From NCBI RefSeq assembly GCF_036884255.1, contig NZ_CP145605.1, forward strand, positions 2,294,001 through 2,358,000: a DNA stretch of 64,000 nt. The letters are read 5' to 3'. Positions 35,360 through 43,938 of this stretch are shown piece after piece. Origin of the DNA: Paenibacillus tundrae (lineage in GTDB: Bacteria > Bacillota > Bacilli > Paenibacillales > Paenibacillaceae). Numbering within the stretch: the stretch's first letter is position 1; each line of letters begins with the position of its first letter. The notes under the pieces were generated by a model. That model saw nothing but the letters and a program-made list of their open reading frames with translations. It was not told where the DNA came from and ran no database searches. Made by a program: the position numbers and the translations under genes.

Positions 35360-36234
35360 GGTTTCAGTTTCTGGAAAACCATCGCTCCCTGTTTTCTTTG
35401 GAGAAGATGTGCACTCTGTTACACGTGTCACGGAGCGGATATTACAAGTGGCGGATGGATCGAACAAGTAAACAGCAGCACCGGAGAACTGAGATCATGA
35501 AGCGTATTCGATTTCATTTCTACGACCACCAGAAGCGGTGTGGAAGTCCGAAAATTACGTATGCGCTCCATCTGGAAGGATACAGAATCTCTTCCCGTAC
35601 CGTCAGTATATACATGCGTCAAATGAATCTTCGTTCCGTGCACACTCCTCGGTATCGTGTCCAAACGACGGATTCTAACCATCATCATCCCATTGCACCA
35701 AATACGCTGAACCAGCAATTTCAAACGTCCAAACCGAACACCGTATGGGTCACCGATATCACCTACATTCCCTGCCGAGGAGGCCGGTTATATCTCGCCA
35801 GTGTTCTGGATTTATGTACGCGTGAAATTGTAGGCTGGCGTCTGTACAACCATATGGAAACGAGTCTGGTGCTAGGTGCATTGAATGATGCTTACCGGGC
35901 CAAACGCCCCGCTCCAGGACTGCTACATCACTCGGATCGTGGCTCGCAGTACACGTCAAAAGAATACGTGGAGCAACTGAAATCGTATGGTATGGAGCTC
36001 AGTATGAGCCGCCGAGGAAACTGTTACGATAACGCATGTATCGAGTCTTGGCACAGTATTTTGAAGAAAGAACTCATTCACTGTAACCCTCGTTTTAAGA
36101 ATCCAGAAGAGGCTTATAACACCATTTACCAGTACATTGAGTTCTATTACAACCGCAAGCGAATGCATGGTGCGCTAGGTTATCTTTCCCCTGCTCGTTT
36201 TGCGAAGAAATTTACGGACAAATCCGTCGCGTAA
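35326..36234 (+). CDS. IS3-family transposase OrfB (made as OrfAB fusion by -1 frameshift)
   Basis: This frame is open from the slippery A7 run, before any good start codon (the first candidate is a TTG at 35398), and its first residues L-R-F-Q-F-L-E-N-H-R-S-L-F-S-L-E-K-M-C are typical internal OrfB sequence. The fusion would be about 397 aa, normal for the family. The rve integrase core has the D-D-E triad: W-V-T-D-I-T-Y, then H-H-S-D-R-G-S-Q-Y and N-A-C-I-E-S-W-H. Before it is the short G-Y-Y-K-W and R-R-T-E-I-M HTH_21-like region. The stop codon touches the right inverted repeat. Confidence 0.92.
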   Translation, partial: SSAHLQQTKELRFQFLENHRSLFSLEKMCTLLHVSRSGYYKWRMDRTSKQQHRRTEIMKRIRFHFYDHQKRCGSPKITYALHLEGYRISSRTVSIYMRQMNLRSVHTPRYRVQTTDSNHHHPIAPNTLNQQFQTSKPNTVWVTDITYIPCRGGRLYLASVLDLCTREIVGWRLYNHMETSLVLGALNDAYRAKRPAPGLLHHSDRGSQYTSKEYVEQLKSYGMELSMSRRGNCYDNACIESWHSILKKELIHCNPRFKNPEEAYNTIYQYIEFYYNRKRMHGALGYLSPARFAKKFTDKSVA

Positions 36235-36263
36235 GTGTCTACTTTCTTGACATAGGTCCAGAA

Positions 36264-36682
36264 GATTGCTTAAAGATCTCTTATCAGTACGTAAACAATC
36301 ATAATTACCATGTGAAATTATCTATATCGATCCATATGGTGGGTAATAATAAGCTAAGAAGAGATGATGTTGCATAGGATATATGGGTGTTGGAGAAGAG
36401 CTAACAGCAGGGTAGTGCGTCATTAAACGTAATGAACCCAAGAGCATACGACGATACATTGAAGAAGTAGGAGTTAGAAAATAACATTAGAAAACAACAA
36501 AAAACGCCTCCACTTGCATCGGGACGTTGTCACTGGTACAATAAAAAATGGTTTTCAAAAAATTAGAACTAATTAACATAAATTTAAAATGTTTACTTTC
36601 TAATAATTATACCATGGCCTAGTCGGGCATGTCAAATGAGCTTTTGAGGACACATTCCGGGGAAAGAGGGGCATAGGATTAT
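36264..36682. other. AT-rich gene-free stretch before helD
   Basis: About 420 bp with no convincing reading frame. It contains the post-IS flank of the split-barrel gene and an AT-rich section (36541-36610) that probably holds the helD promoter, though no clear -35/-10 pair was picked. Nothing else was recognised. Confidence 0.5.
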
Positions 36683-39058
36683 ATGAGTACAGATCAGCAA
36701 TGGAGCGAAGAACAGCATCGGGTCGACAGTGTAACCAATCAGATTGAACGTAAAATTACAACTCTTGAACAAGAGGTTGGTTCCTTTCGAGACGAAGTTG
36801 TAGAGATGAGAAAGGACTTCTGGGACGAGGTTACGATGAACTTTAGTGAAGCCGATGATGTAGGGGAAACCTCTACAAGTATGCGGCAGCAGTCACAGGT
36901 TCTATCGGATCGGGAGCGTAGCCATTTGAATACGGCAGCGGCACTCGACAAAATGAAAAGACTACATCACTCGCCTTATTTTGGACGCATCGATTTCAAA
37001 GAGGACGGATATCCGCAGGCAGAGCGCATTTATCTTGGCATTGCTTCCTTATTGGATGAGAAGGAGGAATCCTTCTTGGTGTACGATTGGCGTGCCCCAA
37101 TATCCAATCTGTATTATGACGGTGCGCCAGGACCGATCACATATGAGACACCTAGCGGTGAGATTAGCGGCGACATTGAGATGAAGCGGCAATTTGTCAT
37201 CCGTGAAGGTCGTATCCGGTTCATGTTTGACACAGGCGTAACCATCGGTGATCAATTGTTGCAGGCCGTTCTGAGCCGGACGTCAGATGCGCAGATGAAA
37301 AGTATTGTGGCGACGATCCAGAGAGAGCAGAACCGTATTATCCGTAATGATCGAACACGTATGCTGATTGTACAGGGGGCTGCTGGAAGCGGCAAAACGT
37401 CGGCTGCCCTTCAGCGAGTGGCCTATCTTCTATATAAATACCGTGAACATTTGTCAGCGGATCAGATGGTACTTTTCTCGCCAAACCCAATGTTCAATAG
37501 TTATGTATCAACGGTATTACCTGAGCTAGGGGAAGAAAATATGTTGCAAACGACGTTCCAAGAGTATTTGGAGCGCCGTCTTGGACGGGAATACCAGCTT
37601 GAGGATCCGTTTATTCAACTTGAATATGTGCTCTCGGCTACAGAAGACGCAGCTTACCCTGCGCGCATGTCTGGGATTCGATTCAAATCGTCCGAATCGT
37701 TCCTGAAGGTGATTACGAAATATAAAGACAACTTAATGCTCGCTGGTATGAAGTTCAAGCCGGTTCGTTTCCAAGGACGTGCTGTTGTTACGGCTGAAGC
37801 GATGGAGGAGAAATTCTACAGTTATGAACCATCGGTAAAACTGGTGAATCGGCTCGAAATGTTAAGAGACTGGATGTTGAAAGAGCTCTCCGCATTCGGG
37901 AAAAGTGAGCTAGAGGCACCTTGGGTAGATCAGCAGCTTGATCTGATGGAGCCAGAAGAACTACAACGAGCGTTCCAGCGTCTGAAGCGTAAGCAAAAAG
38001 GGAAGGTGGATACATTTGATGATTTTGTGCAGGAACGTGAGATTCTTGCCAGAATGGTTGTAAGTAGTCGCCTTAAGCCTTTACGAAAATGGATCAAATC
38101 TTTGCGCTTTGTTGATGTTCGCAAGCTTTATTCACAATTGTTCAAGGATCAAGGACAGATTGTTCGACTGCTGGATAACGAACCATTGCCTGCATACTGG
38201 GAAGAAATCAGCGATATGACTCTTCGGAGAATGAAAGAACAAGAGCTTGCCTATGAAGATATCACACCGTATCTGTACTTACGTGAACTATTGCTTGGGT
38301 TCCATATTAACTCTAACATCCGGCATGTAATTATTGATGAAGCTCAGGATTACTCTGCGTTCCAGCTGGCTTTTATGAAAAGACTGTTTCCGCGAGCCAA
38401 GATTACAGCGCTAGGTGATTTCAATCAGGCGATTTATGCCCATTCCTCTGTGCTGAGTGGGACAGGACCATTGACGAACCTATACGGCCCTGAAAATACC
38501 GAACTTATTGAGTTAACCCGTAGTTATCGCTCAACCCAAGAGATTGTGGAGTTCACGAAGGGAATGGTTCCGGGTGGAGAAGAGATAATTCCGTTTAACC
38601 GCAGTGGGGAGAAACCTCAAGTTATCGTTACAACGTCTGAGCAGAAGCATCTTGATCTGATCACTGCGGACCTTAACGCCTTAATTGAGGAAGGATATGA
38701 GTCCGTAGCAGTGATCTGTAAGACCGCAGAAGAAAGTAGAGAAGTGCATGAATCACTCAGTAAGGTATTAACTACCGCGCCGAAGCTGATCAAAAAAACG
38801 ACTTTAGCGTTTGAACGAGGTGTTCATGTCATACCTGCCTACTTAGCAAAAGGTGTAGAGTTTGACGCCGTACTCATCTACGATGGTTCTGAGGAGCATT
38901 ATGCCCAAGAGCATGAGCGCAAGTTGTTCTACACGGCGTGTACACGGGCTATGCATTTGCTTCATATCTATTGTTTAGGTCAACCGAGTCCATTTATCAC
39001 TTCGCAATCAGAAACGTTATATGATACGGGGAAGGTATCTGCCGCTCAGGCGGATTAA
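36683..39058 (+). CDS. helD: RNA polymerase recycling helicase-like motor HelD
   Basis: A 791-aa superfamily 1 ATPase that releases stalled or nucleic-acid-bound RNA polymerase in Firmicutes. The N-terminal 60 residues are a charged coiled coil (the arm that enters the polymerase), followed by the conserved Y-F-G-R-I-D-F near residue 99 and F-L-V-Y-D-W-R-A-P-I-S near 132. Walker A is G-A-A-G-S-G-K-T-S near residue 232 and Walker B is V-I-I-D-E-A-Q-D near 549; L-T-R-S-Y-R-S-T near 612 is a further helicase motif. Between them lies the HelD-specific insertion. GGAAAGAGGGG precedes the ATG. Length matches B. subtilis HelD (774 aa). Monocistronic. Confidence 0.93.
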   Translation: MSTDQQWSEEQHRVDSVTNQIERKITTLEQEVGSFRDEVVEMRKDFWDEVTMNFSEADDVGETSTSMRQQSQVLSDRERSHLNTAAALDKMKRLHHSPYFGRIDFKEDGYPQAERIYLGIASLLDEKEESFLVYDWRAPISNLYYDGAPGPITYETPSGEISGDIEMKRQFVIREGRIRFMFDTGVTIGDQLLQAVLSRTSDAQMKSIVATIQREQNRIIRNDRTRMLIVQGAAGSGKTSAALQRVAYLLYKYREHLSADQMVLFSPNPMFNSYVSTVLPELGEENMLQTTFQEYLERRLGREYQLEDPFIQLEYVLSATEDAAYPARMSGIRFKSSESFLKVITKYKDNLMLAGMKFKPVRFQGRAVVTAEAMEEKFYSYEPSVKLVNRLEMLRDWMLKELSAFGKSELEAPWVDQQLDLMEPEELQRAFQRLKRKQKGKVDTFDDFVQEREILARMVVSSRLKPLRKWIKSLRFVDVRKLYSQLFKDQGQIVRLLDNEPLPAYWEEISDMTLRRMKEQELAYEDITPYLYLRELLLGFHINSNIRHVIIDEAQDYSAFQLAFMKRLFPRAKITALGDFNQAIYAHSSVLSGTGPLTNLYGPENTELIELTRSYRSTQEIVEFTKGMVPGGEEIIPFNRSGEKPQVIVTTSEQKHLDLITADLNALIEEGYESVAVICKTAEESREVHESLSKVLTTAPKLIKKTTLAFERGVHVIPAYLAKGVEFDAVLIYDGSEEHYAQEHERKLFYTACTRAMHLLHIYCLGQPSPFITSQSETLYDTGKVSAAQAD

Positions 39059-39149
39059 GCAAGGTGATATAGATTTAATGAAATGAAATAGCGGCTGTTT
39101 CGAAAGTCAGAAAAAGCATAAGAATTAAGAATATAACAACGTAAGCCCA

Positions 39150-39197
39150 AAATGGGACAAAGCAGAAGTTTACTCTGCTTTGTCCCATTTGCTTTTT
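39150..39197 (+). terminator. Perfect 17-bp hairpin after helD
   Basis: AAATGGGACAAAGCAGA pairs without mismatch with TCTGCTTTGTCCCATTT around agtttac, followed by gcttttt. It is a probable helD terminator. The rest of 39059-39391 shows no gene. Confidence 0.7.
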
Positions 39198-39391
39198 GAT
39201 GCAAATAAGCACTTTGATAAGGTAGATACGAATTGTTCAGACACTAACCAACAGCCTATAGTTTATAACCCAAAAACGTAATGCGTCTTCGCACATGTTT
39301 AGGGATTTCCTAGTTTTATAAGATTCCATTGGCGATTTCAGAGAAGTCGGGTTCTACATGAATTGCATCTTCTTGTTTGGATTACTTTATT

Positions 39392-39440
39392 AAAAAAAAA
39401 TAGGCTGTCCCAAGCCATTTAATGACTTATGGGATAGCCC
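39392..39440 (-). terminator. Terminator of the secreted propeller gene
   Basis: On the minus strand ggctatccca and tgggacagcc flank a roughly symmetrical loop, then nine T residues follow. It ends the gene at 39450-40985. Confidence 0.8.
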
Positions 39441-39449
39441 TCATAAATA

Positions 39450-40985
39450 TTAGTATTCATTTACCTCGAAAGTAATGATTTTGTCGTAAATAATGTAATC
39501 TTGTCTTTGCTTAAACGGACCAATATTATTGTTGTGTTTATTAATGGCAAATGTAATTGGTGCACCTATTGCTCTGTTTTCGTACCATCTAATAAATTCT
39601 TGTACTTCGGCCATTGAGAGATCATATTCTTTAACTGTCCCGTTAATTAAGGTCAGGACAAAAATAGCACGCTCACCTACAGGGTTTGGTTGGTTTGGTT
39701 CTTCTGGGTCAGGTGTCTCCGGGTTTGGTGTTTCTGGATCCGTTGGGCTCTCTGGGTCTGTAGGCTGCTCGTTATCAATTGGGAAGTCTGACTCATGGAG
39801 ATCATTAGTTCCTGTTATGAGCATAAGGGTGTTTAGTGAGTTCACTAACAAATCTCCATTTTCGGCAATGGAGATAAAACCACTTAAACCAAAATTATTA
39901 CTAAATGAGCTATGTACCTGACCGTTAGGAGTAACAGCACTAATGCCGAGAGTACTATGTTGGACAAAGATCATCCCAGTTTTATCAATCACAGCATTAC
40001 TAGTATTATTTCCAACTGTCTCTGATGTCCATTTAATTGATCCATCGAGATTAACCGCGGTTAGTTTATTGGAAGTAACATAAAGTGTCTCTCTTGCTTC
40101 ATCTAATAATAGACCCGAGTTGGTATTTACATTATCTAATTGTAAAGTCCAGTTCAGATCCACACTAGGGCTTATTGAATAGATTGTAGCATTGTTACCA
40201 GTACTCATAACATATATATTTCCATCTTTATCAAGTATGGGAGCGCCACGTTTCATCGATATTTGGTTAGCGGCAGATCCATTCAGCTTTTTGTTCCATT
40301 TGAGAGTGCCATCAGGATTGATTGCAGTTAATGATAGTCCGCCGTTCATATGCGCAATGTATACTGTTCCGTCAGGTGCAATAGCTGGATGACTATTATA
40401 GTTACCTATCACACCCTTATAGGACCATAACAATGTTTTGTTTGTAAGATCGAATGCATGTAAAGTTCCATTTCCAGTTCCTAAATAAGCGACATTGTTT
40501 CCGCTGATTGCATACTCTCTTATTGATCCACTACCTGGGTAGGCTATTTTTGAATTAAGTGTTCCATCTGGATTAATGGCGTATAAGTTCGTTCCACCGA
40601 TAGTAAAAATTAGCCCATCTTTACCTATAATGGGTTGATTGGTAGCATCTTTGAATGTCCATAACGGTGAGCCATTGGCCGAAACCGCACGAAGACCAGA
40701 AGATGTTATGGTATAAATGGTTCCATCTTTACCGATAACAGCAGGATATCCAGCGGTCGAACCAGGAATGCTCCACTTCTCTAAAAAGTTACCATCAACC
40801 GCATCGAATCTTGATTTCCCTGTCCAGTTGAATTTGGTAGGTTGTACTGCTTCAAGATCATAACCGCCAATAGAGTATCCAGATCCTTGCTCAAAATCAG
40901 GAGAGGCGGCGTGAGATACACCTCCCAGTAAGGTTAATGCGATTGTAAACCCGGTTAGCATACTAAGGCATTTTTTAAATCTCAA
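39450..40985 (-). CDS. Secreted PQQ-type beta-propeller protein with repeat linker and C-terminal module
   Basis: A 511-aa secreted protein. Residues 1-26 are a signal peptide (R-F-K-K-C, hydrophobic run, S-H-A-A-S). Residues 60-390 carry about seven repeated beta-blades with the pattern P-A-I-x-x-D-G-T-x-Y and L-x-A-x-N-x-D-G-T-L-x-W, as in PQQ-like propellers; no enzyme active site is evident. A Pro/Glu/Thr/Asp linker follows (P-T-D-P-E repeats, about residues 402-435). The last 75 residues (F-V-L-T-L-I-N-G-T-V-K-E-Y-D-L ... I-G-P-F-K-Q-R-Q-D-Y-I-I-Y-D-K-I) look like a separate module that I associate with many Paenibacillus surface proteins and cannot name. The gene is more AT-rich than its neighbours. 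Confidence 0.8.
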   Translation of the reverse strand: MRFKKCLSMLTGFTIALTLLGGVSHAASPDFEQGSGYSIGGYDLEAVQPTKFNWTGKSRFDAVDGNFLEKWSIPGSTAGYPAVIGKDGTIYTITSSGLRAVSANGSPLWTFKDATNQPIIGKDGLIFTIGGTNLYAINPDGTLNSKIAYPGSGSIREYAISGNNVAYLGTGNGTLHAFDLTNKTLLWSYKGVIGNYNSHPAIAPDGTVYIAHMNGGLSLTAINPDGTLKWNKKLNGSAANQISMKRGAPILDKDGNIYVMSTGNNATIYSISPSVDLNWTLQLDNVNTNSGLLLDEARETLYVTSNKLTAVNLDGSIKWTSETVGNNTSNAVIDKTGMIFVQHSTLGISAVTPNGQVHSSFSNNFGLSGFISIAENGDLLVNSLNTLMLITGTNDLHESDFPIDNEQPTDPESPTDPETPNPETPDPEEPNQPNPVGERAIFVLTLINGTVKEYDLSMAEVQEFIRWYENRAIGAPITFAINKHNNNIGPFKQRQDYIIYDKIITFEVNEY

Positions 40986-41399
40986 TCAAAATCCATCCTT
41001 TCCTAATGTGATTATGTAATTCGTCTAACGATGTACTGATGATTTATCGGTTTTAATTTCCCTAATGTTTATACTTATATTAATATTGTTTTTTTATTTA
41101 AAACTAACTCATTATTACCATTTAATATAATATCTAACGAGAGAACATTGTAATAATACGAGATGCAAACAGGAACTCATAAGACTTGAACAGAGCCGTG
41201 ATACCATGAGTTCATTCATCTTTACTAGTCTCTTTAAGCTATTGCGTAACGGTATGGAAGACGTCTATAACGGGAAAATTACCTGAATTAAGATGTATAT
41301 ATTTTCTGACATTATCGATGAGCAAAGTTAGGTGGTTTGGATGCTTTGGATAAATTTAGCATCTGAATTTGGATTTAAACACAATTGGTGTAAATGTTC
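40986..41399. other. AT-rich intergenic region between the propeller and adenine deaminase genes
   Basis: Divergent upstream region of about 410 bp without a credible gene. The promoter of the minus-strand propeller gene must lie at its left end. No riboswitch fold was recognised. Confidence 0.5.
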
Positions 41400-41428
41400 T
41401 TTACACTTAGAGTTCGGGCTCATATAAT
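41400..41428 (+). promoter_or_regulatory. Promoter of the adenine deaminase gene
   Basis: TTTACA (41400-41405), exactly 17 bp, TATAAT (41423-41428). This is the clearest sigma-A promoter in the window; transcription would begin about 43 bases before the TTG start. Confidence 0.75.
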
Positions 41429-41478
41429 CGAAACAATATACTTTTTTGGAGCGTTTAATTCAGGAGGAGGCAACAACA

Positions 41479-43335
41479 TTGAACAACTCATCTTTTGACC
41501 GACCGCTAATGGCGGATTGTGTACCTGATCTAGTGGCGACAGCACGCGGGGATCTGCCAGCAACATTGGTCATACGTGGCGGGACACTAGTCAACGTAAT
41601 ATCCGGTGAAATTTTAGAAGGTATGTCTGTAGCTGTACAGGGCGCACGGATTGCATATGTCGGCAAAGATGTAAGTCATACGATCGGAGAACACACTCGA
41701 ATCATCGAGGCGAAAGGCAAGTATATAGCTCCGGGACTACTGGACGGTCACTGCCATATTGAAAGTACGCAGATGAAGGTGACAGAGTTTGCACGAGCCG
41801 TGCTTCCGTCTGGTACAACGGGTGGATTCTTTGACCCTCATGAAATCTCCAATGTCCTTGGACTTCAAGGTCTGAGAATGATGCTTGATGAAGCTCGGAC
41901 GACACCAATGGCTGCCTATATGCAGGTTGCATCATGTGTTCCTTCCACGCATCCAGGACTAGAGACGACTGGCGCTCACATTGGTCCAGAGGAAGTCGCT
42001 GAAGCTCTCTCTTGGGGGCCAGATATGATTGGCTTGGGAGAGGTGATGAATTTTCCAGGTGTTGTGTATGGTGATGAAACGATGATTGGAGAGATTCAGG
42101 CTACGCTTCGAGCAGGCAAAGTAGCTGATGGACACTTTACCTGGGCAGCAGATGACTGGCGGTTGCCAGCCTATGCGGCTAGTGGAGTAACTGGAGATCA
42201 TGAATGTGTGACGAAGGAAGATGTGGTTGAACGTCTGCGACTAGGCATGTATGCCAAAATGCGTCAAGGATCAGCTTGGCATGACGTAGCTGAGACGATC
42301 AAGGCTTGCACGGAGCTCGGCTTGGATACACGCCGGATGATGCTGGTTACGGATGACCGCAGTTCAGAGTCGTTGTTGAAGGAAGGACATATGGATTTTG
42401 TCGTGCGTCTCGCGATTTCACAGGGCGTGAAGCCGGTAACAGCGTTTCAGATGGCAACCATTAATACGGCTGAGCGGTTTGGTGTGGCTCGGGATATTGG
42501 CGCAATCATCCCGGGTAATATGGCTGATATTATTTTGCTGGATGGGCGACTCGCGGATGTGCGTGTTGGTATGACGATTGCGGCTGGGCAAGTCGTGGCA
42601 GAGAATGGTCAGATGACTGCCGTATGGGACAATTTCATCTATCCTGAAGAGGCATTGAATACGGTAAAATTGGAACCTACCATTACGCCTGAGCAGATGG
42701 AACTTGCTGCGCCGATTGAAGAAGGCACGATTGGGGCTAAGATTATCCATGTAACGGAGAATCATGTGGATACGAAGGAAAAACACCATCCTGTTGCTGT
42801 ACAGGATGGTCGGGTTGTCGTATCTACAACAGGTGATGTATGTAAAATTGCAGTGCTGGAGCGCCACAAACAAACCGGGAACCGGGCTGTAGCTTTAGTT
42901 GGAGGTATTGGCTTCACGGCACCAGCGGCCATCGCAATGACGGTAGCTCATGATAGCCATAATCTATTGATCATCGGTAATGATGATGCTTTGATGGCTG
43001 AAGCAGGTAACCGGGTCATTCGCATGCAAGGTGGCGTTGCAGTAGTAACAGGTTCAGGAGTGACGGAGTTCCCGTTACGGATTGCCGGATTGATGTCAAC
43101 GGAGTCCTTTGAAGAGGTGGCTGTTCAATCCGCCGCCGTTAGCGAAGCGTTGCAATCGGTTGGCTGTACACTGAATAATGCATTTATGACCTTATCATTG
43201 CTGGCATTGGTTGTCATTCCAGAACTGCGGTTATCTGATAAGGGGTTGGTACGGATCTCCGCAGAAGGGATCGAGCTGGTTTCTTTGTTTGATGAGACAA
43301 CAGAGAACGTGAATGCTGCCCCGGCTGGTTCGTAA
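41479..43335 (+). CDS. ade: Adenine deaminase
   Basis: A 618-aa amidohydrolase converting adenine to hypoxanthine and ammonia for purine salvage. The metal-binding G-L-L-D-G-H-C-H-I-E-S-T lies near residue 85, G-T-T-G-G-F-F-D-P-H-E-I near 115, G-L-G-E-V-M-N near 185, D-G-H-F near 215, G-V-T-G-D-H-E near 233 and V-T-D-D-R-S near 295, all in the order expected for Ade. The C-terminal 180 residues form the family-specific domain. The frame opens at 41446, but that codon lacks a ribosome site; TTG 41479 follows AGGAGGAGG by eight bases. It has its own promoter and terminator, so it is monocistronic. Confidence 0.94.
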   Translation: MNNSSFDRPLMADCVPDLVATARGDLPATLVIRGGTLVNVISGEILEGMSVAVQGARIAYVGKDVSHTIGEHTRIIEAKGKYIAPGLLDGHCHIESTQMKVTEFARAVLPSGTTGGFFDPHEISNVLGLQGLRMMLDEARTTPMAAYMQVASCVPSTHPGLETTGAHIGPEEVAEALSWGPDMIGLGEVMNFPGVVYGDETMIGEIQATLRAGKVADGHFTWAADDWRLPAYAASGVTGDHECVTKEDVVERLRLGMYAKMRQGSAWHDVAETIKACTELGLDTRRMMLVTDDRSSESLLKEGHMDFVVRLAISQGVKPVTAFQMATINTAERFGVARDIGAIIPGNMADIILLDGRLADVRVGMTIAAGQVVAENGQMTAVWDNFIYPEEALNTVKLEPTITPEQMELAAPIEEGTIGAKIIHVTENHVDTKEKHHPVAVQDGRVVVSTTGDVCKIAVLERHKQTGNRAVALVGGIGFTAPAAIAMTVAHDSHNLLIIGNDDALMAEAGNRVIRMQGGVAVVTGSGVTEFPLRIAGLMSTESFEEVAVQSAAVSEALQSVGCTLNNAFMTLSLLALVVIPELRLSDKGLVRISAEGIELVSLFDETTENVNAAPAGS

Positions 43336-43398
43336 GTAGTTTAATGTATCATTACAACGTCACATTGGAATTGAAATGCAATTGACGATAAATGAGCA

Positions 43399-43432
43399 AG
43401 CCATCTAGAGCGGATCTAGATGGCTTTTTTTG
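43399..43432 (+). terminator. Terminator after ade
   Basis: AGCCATCTAGA-gcgga-TCTAGATGGC is a perfect stem followed by seven T residues. Confidence 0.88.
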
Positions 43433-43439
43433 TGCTTTT

Positions 43440-43938
43440 AACTGAGCAAAACATATTGAATTTTGTGCTTAAAGGCGAAGATGAAACGGAGCGATTGTCT
43501 GAAAATTGTCTAAAAAGCAGAGTGAACCACCGGAAGCAGCGAAATAATCCGTCGGACGTAGCCTAGCAGAAGCTTGTTGCAGAACCACACAGAGGGATAT
43601 AGTGAGCGATGCAATTTGAACAAACTAGCAAGAAAACGCTTCCTAGGTCTTCTGTCTGTAGGTTTTATATGTTCATAATGACTGAAGTCTTGTGTGTTAA
43701 TTCGCTAAATAAGAAAAATTATCGTTAATTGAGACTTTAGAACTATAAATACAGAAGTGTGAATACCCGAAATAATGTTATATGATTCTTTCGTCGTAAG
43801 TCTTATAGATGACGTTGCATATAGAAGCAATTCACTAGAGAAAGCATTTGGTAAATACGTCAAAATGCTTAAATTACGACAGTTTTTTGCCGGGTGCTAA
43901 AGGTCAGAGAGATATAACATTTGAGGGAGTGTACGAAT
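43440..43938. other. 500-bp gene-free stretch
   Basis: No convincing reading frame on either strand and no clear promoter pair. A partial cre-like core, AAAACGCTTCC, lies near 43633-43643 but three consensus positions fail. It is probably the upstream region of the following secreted protein gene. Confidence 0.45.

Larger units (their letters stand above)
34971..36260 (+). mobile_element. Complete IS3-family insertion sequence, 1290 bp
   Basis: The ends are imperfect terminal inverted repeats: left TGGAGCTAG-aataaaaagtgga against the reverse complement of the right end, TGGACCTATgtcaagaaagtag, both continuing into gacac. The element begins TG and ends CA as expected. It is flanked by the 3-bp direct repeat GAA (34968-34970 and 36261-36263), a normal IS3 target duplication. 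It carries orfA and orfB in the standard 0/-1 arrangement with no stop or frameshift damage, so it appears active or recently so. Confidence 0.9.

Noticed and set aside
41415..41440. CTCATATAATCG before adenine deaminase, resembling the start of a purine riboswitch
   Set aside because: Only about 50 bases remain before the start codon, too few for the three-helix aptamer, and the sequence is better explained as the -10 of a TTTACA-17-TATAAT promoter.
43633..43643. AAAACGCTTCC as a cre site before the secreted TIM-barrel gene
   Set aside because: First, twelfth and last consensus positions fail and it lies about 300 bp from the gene.
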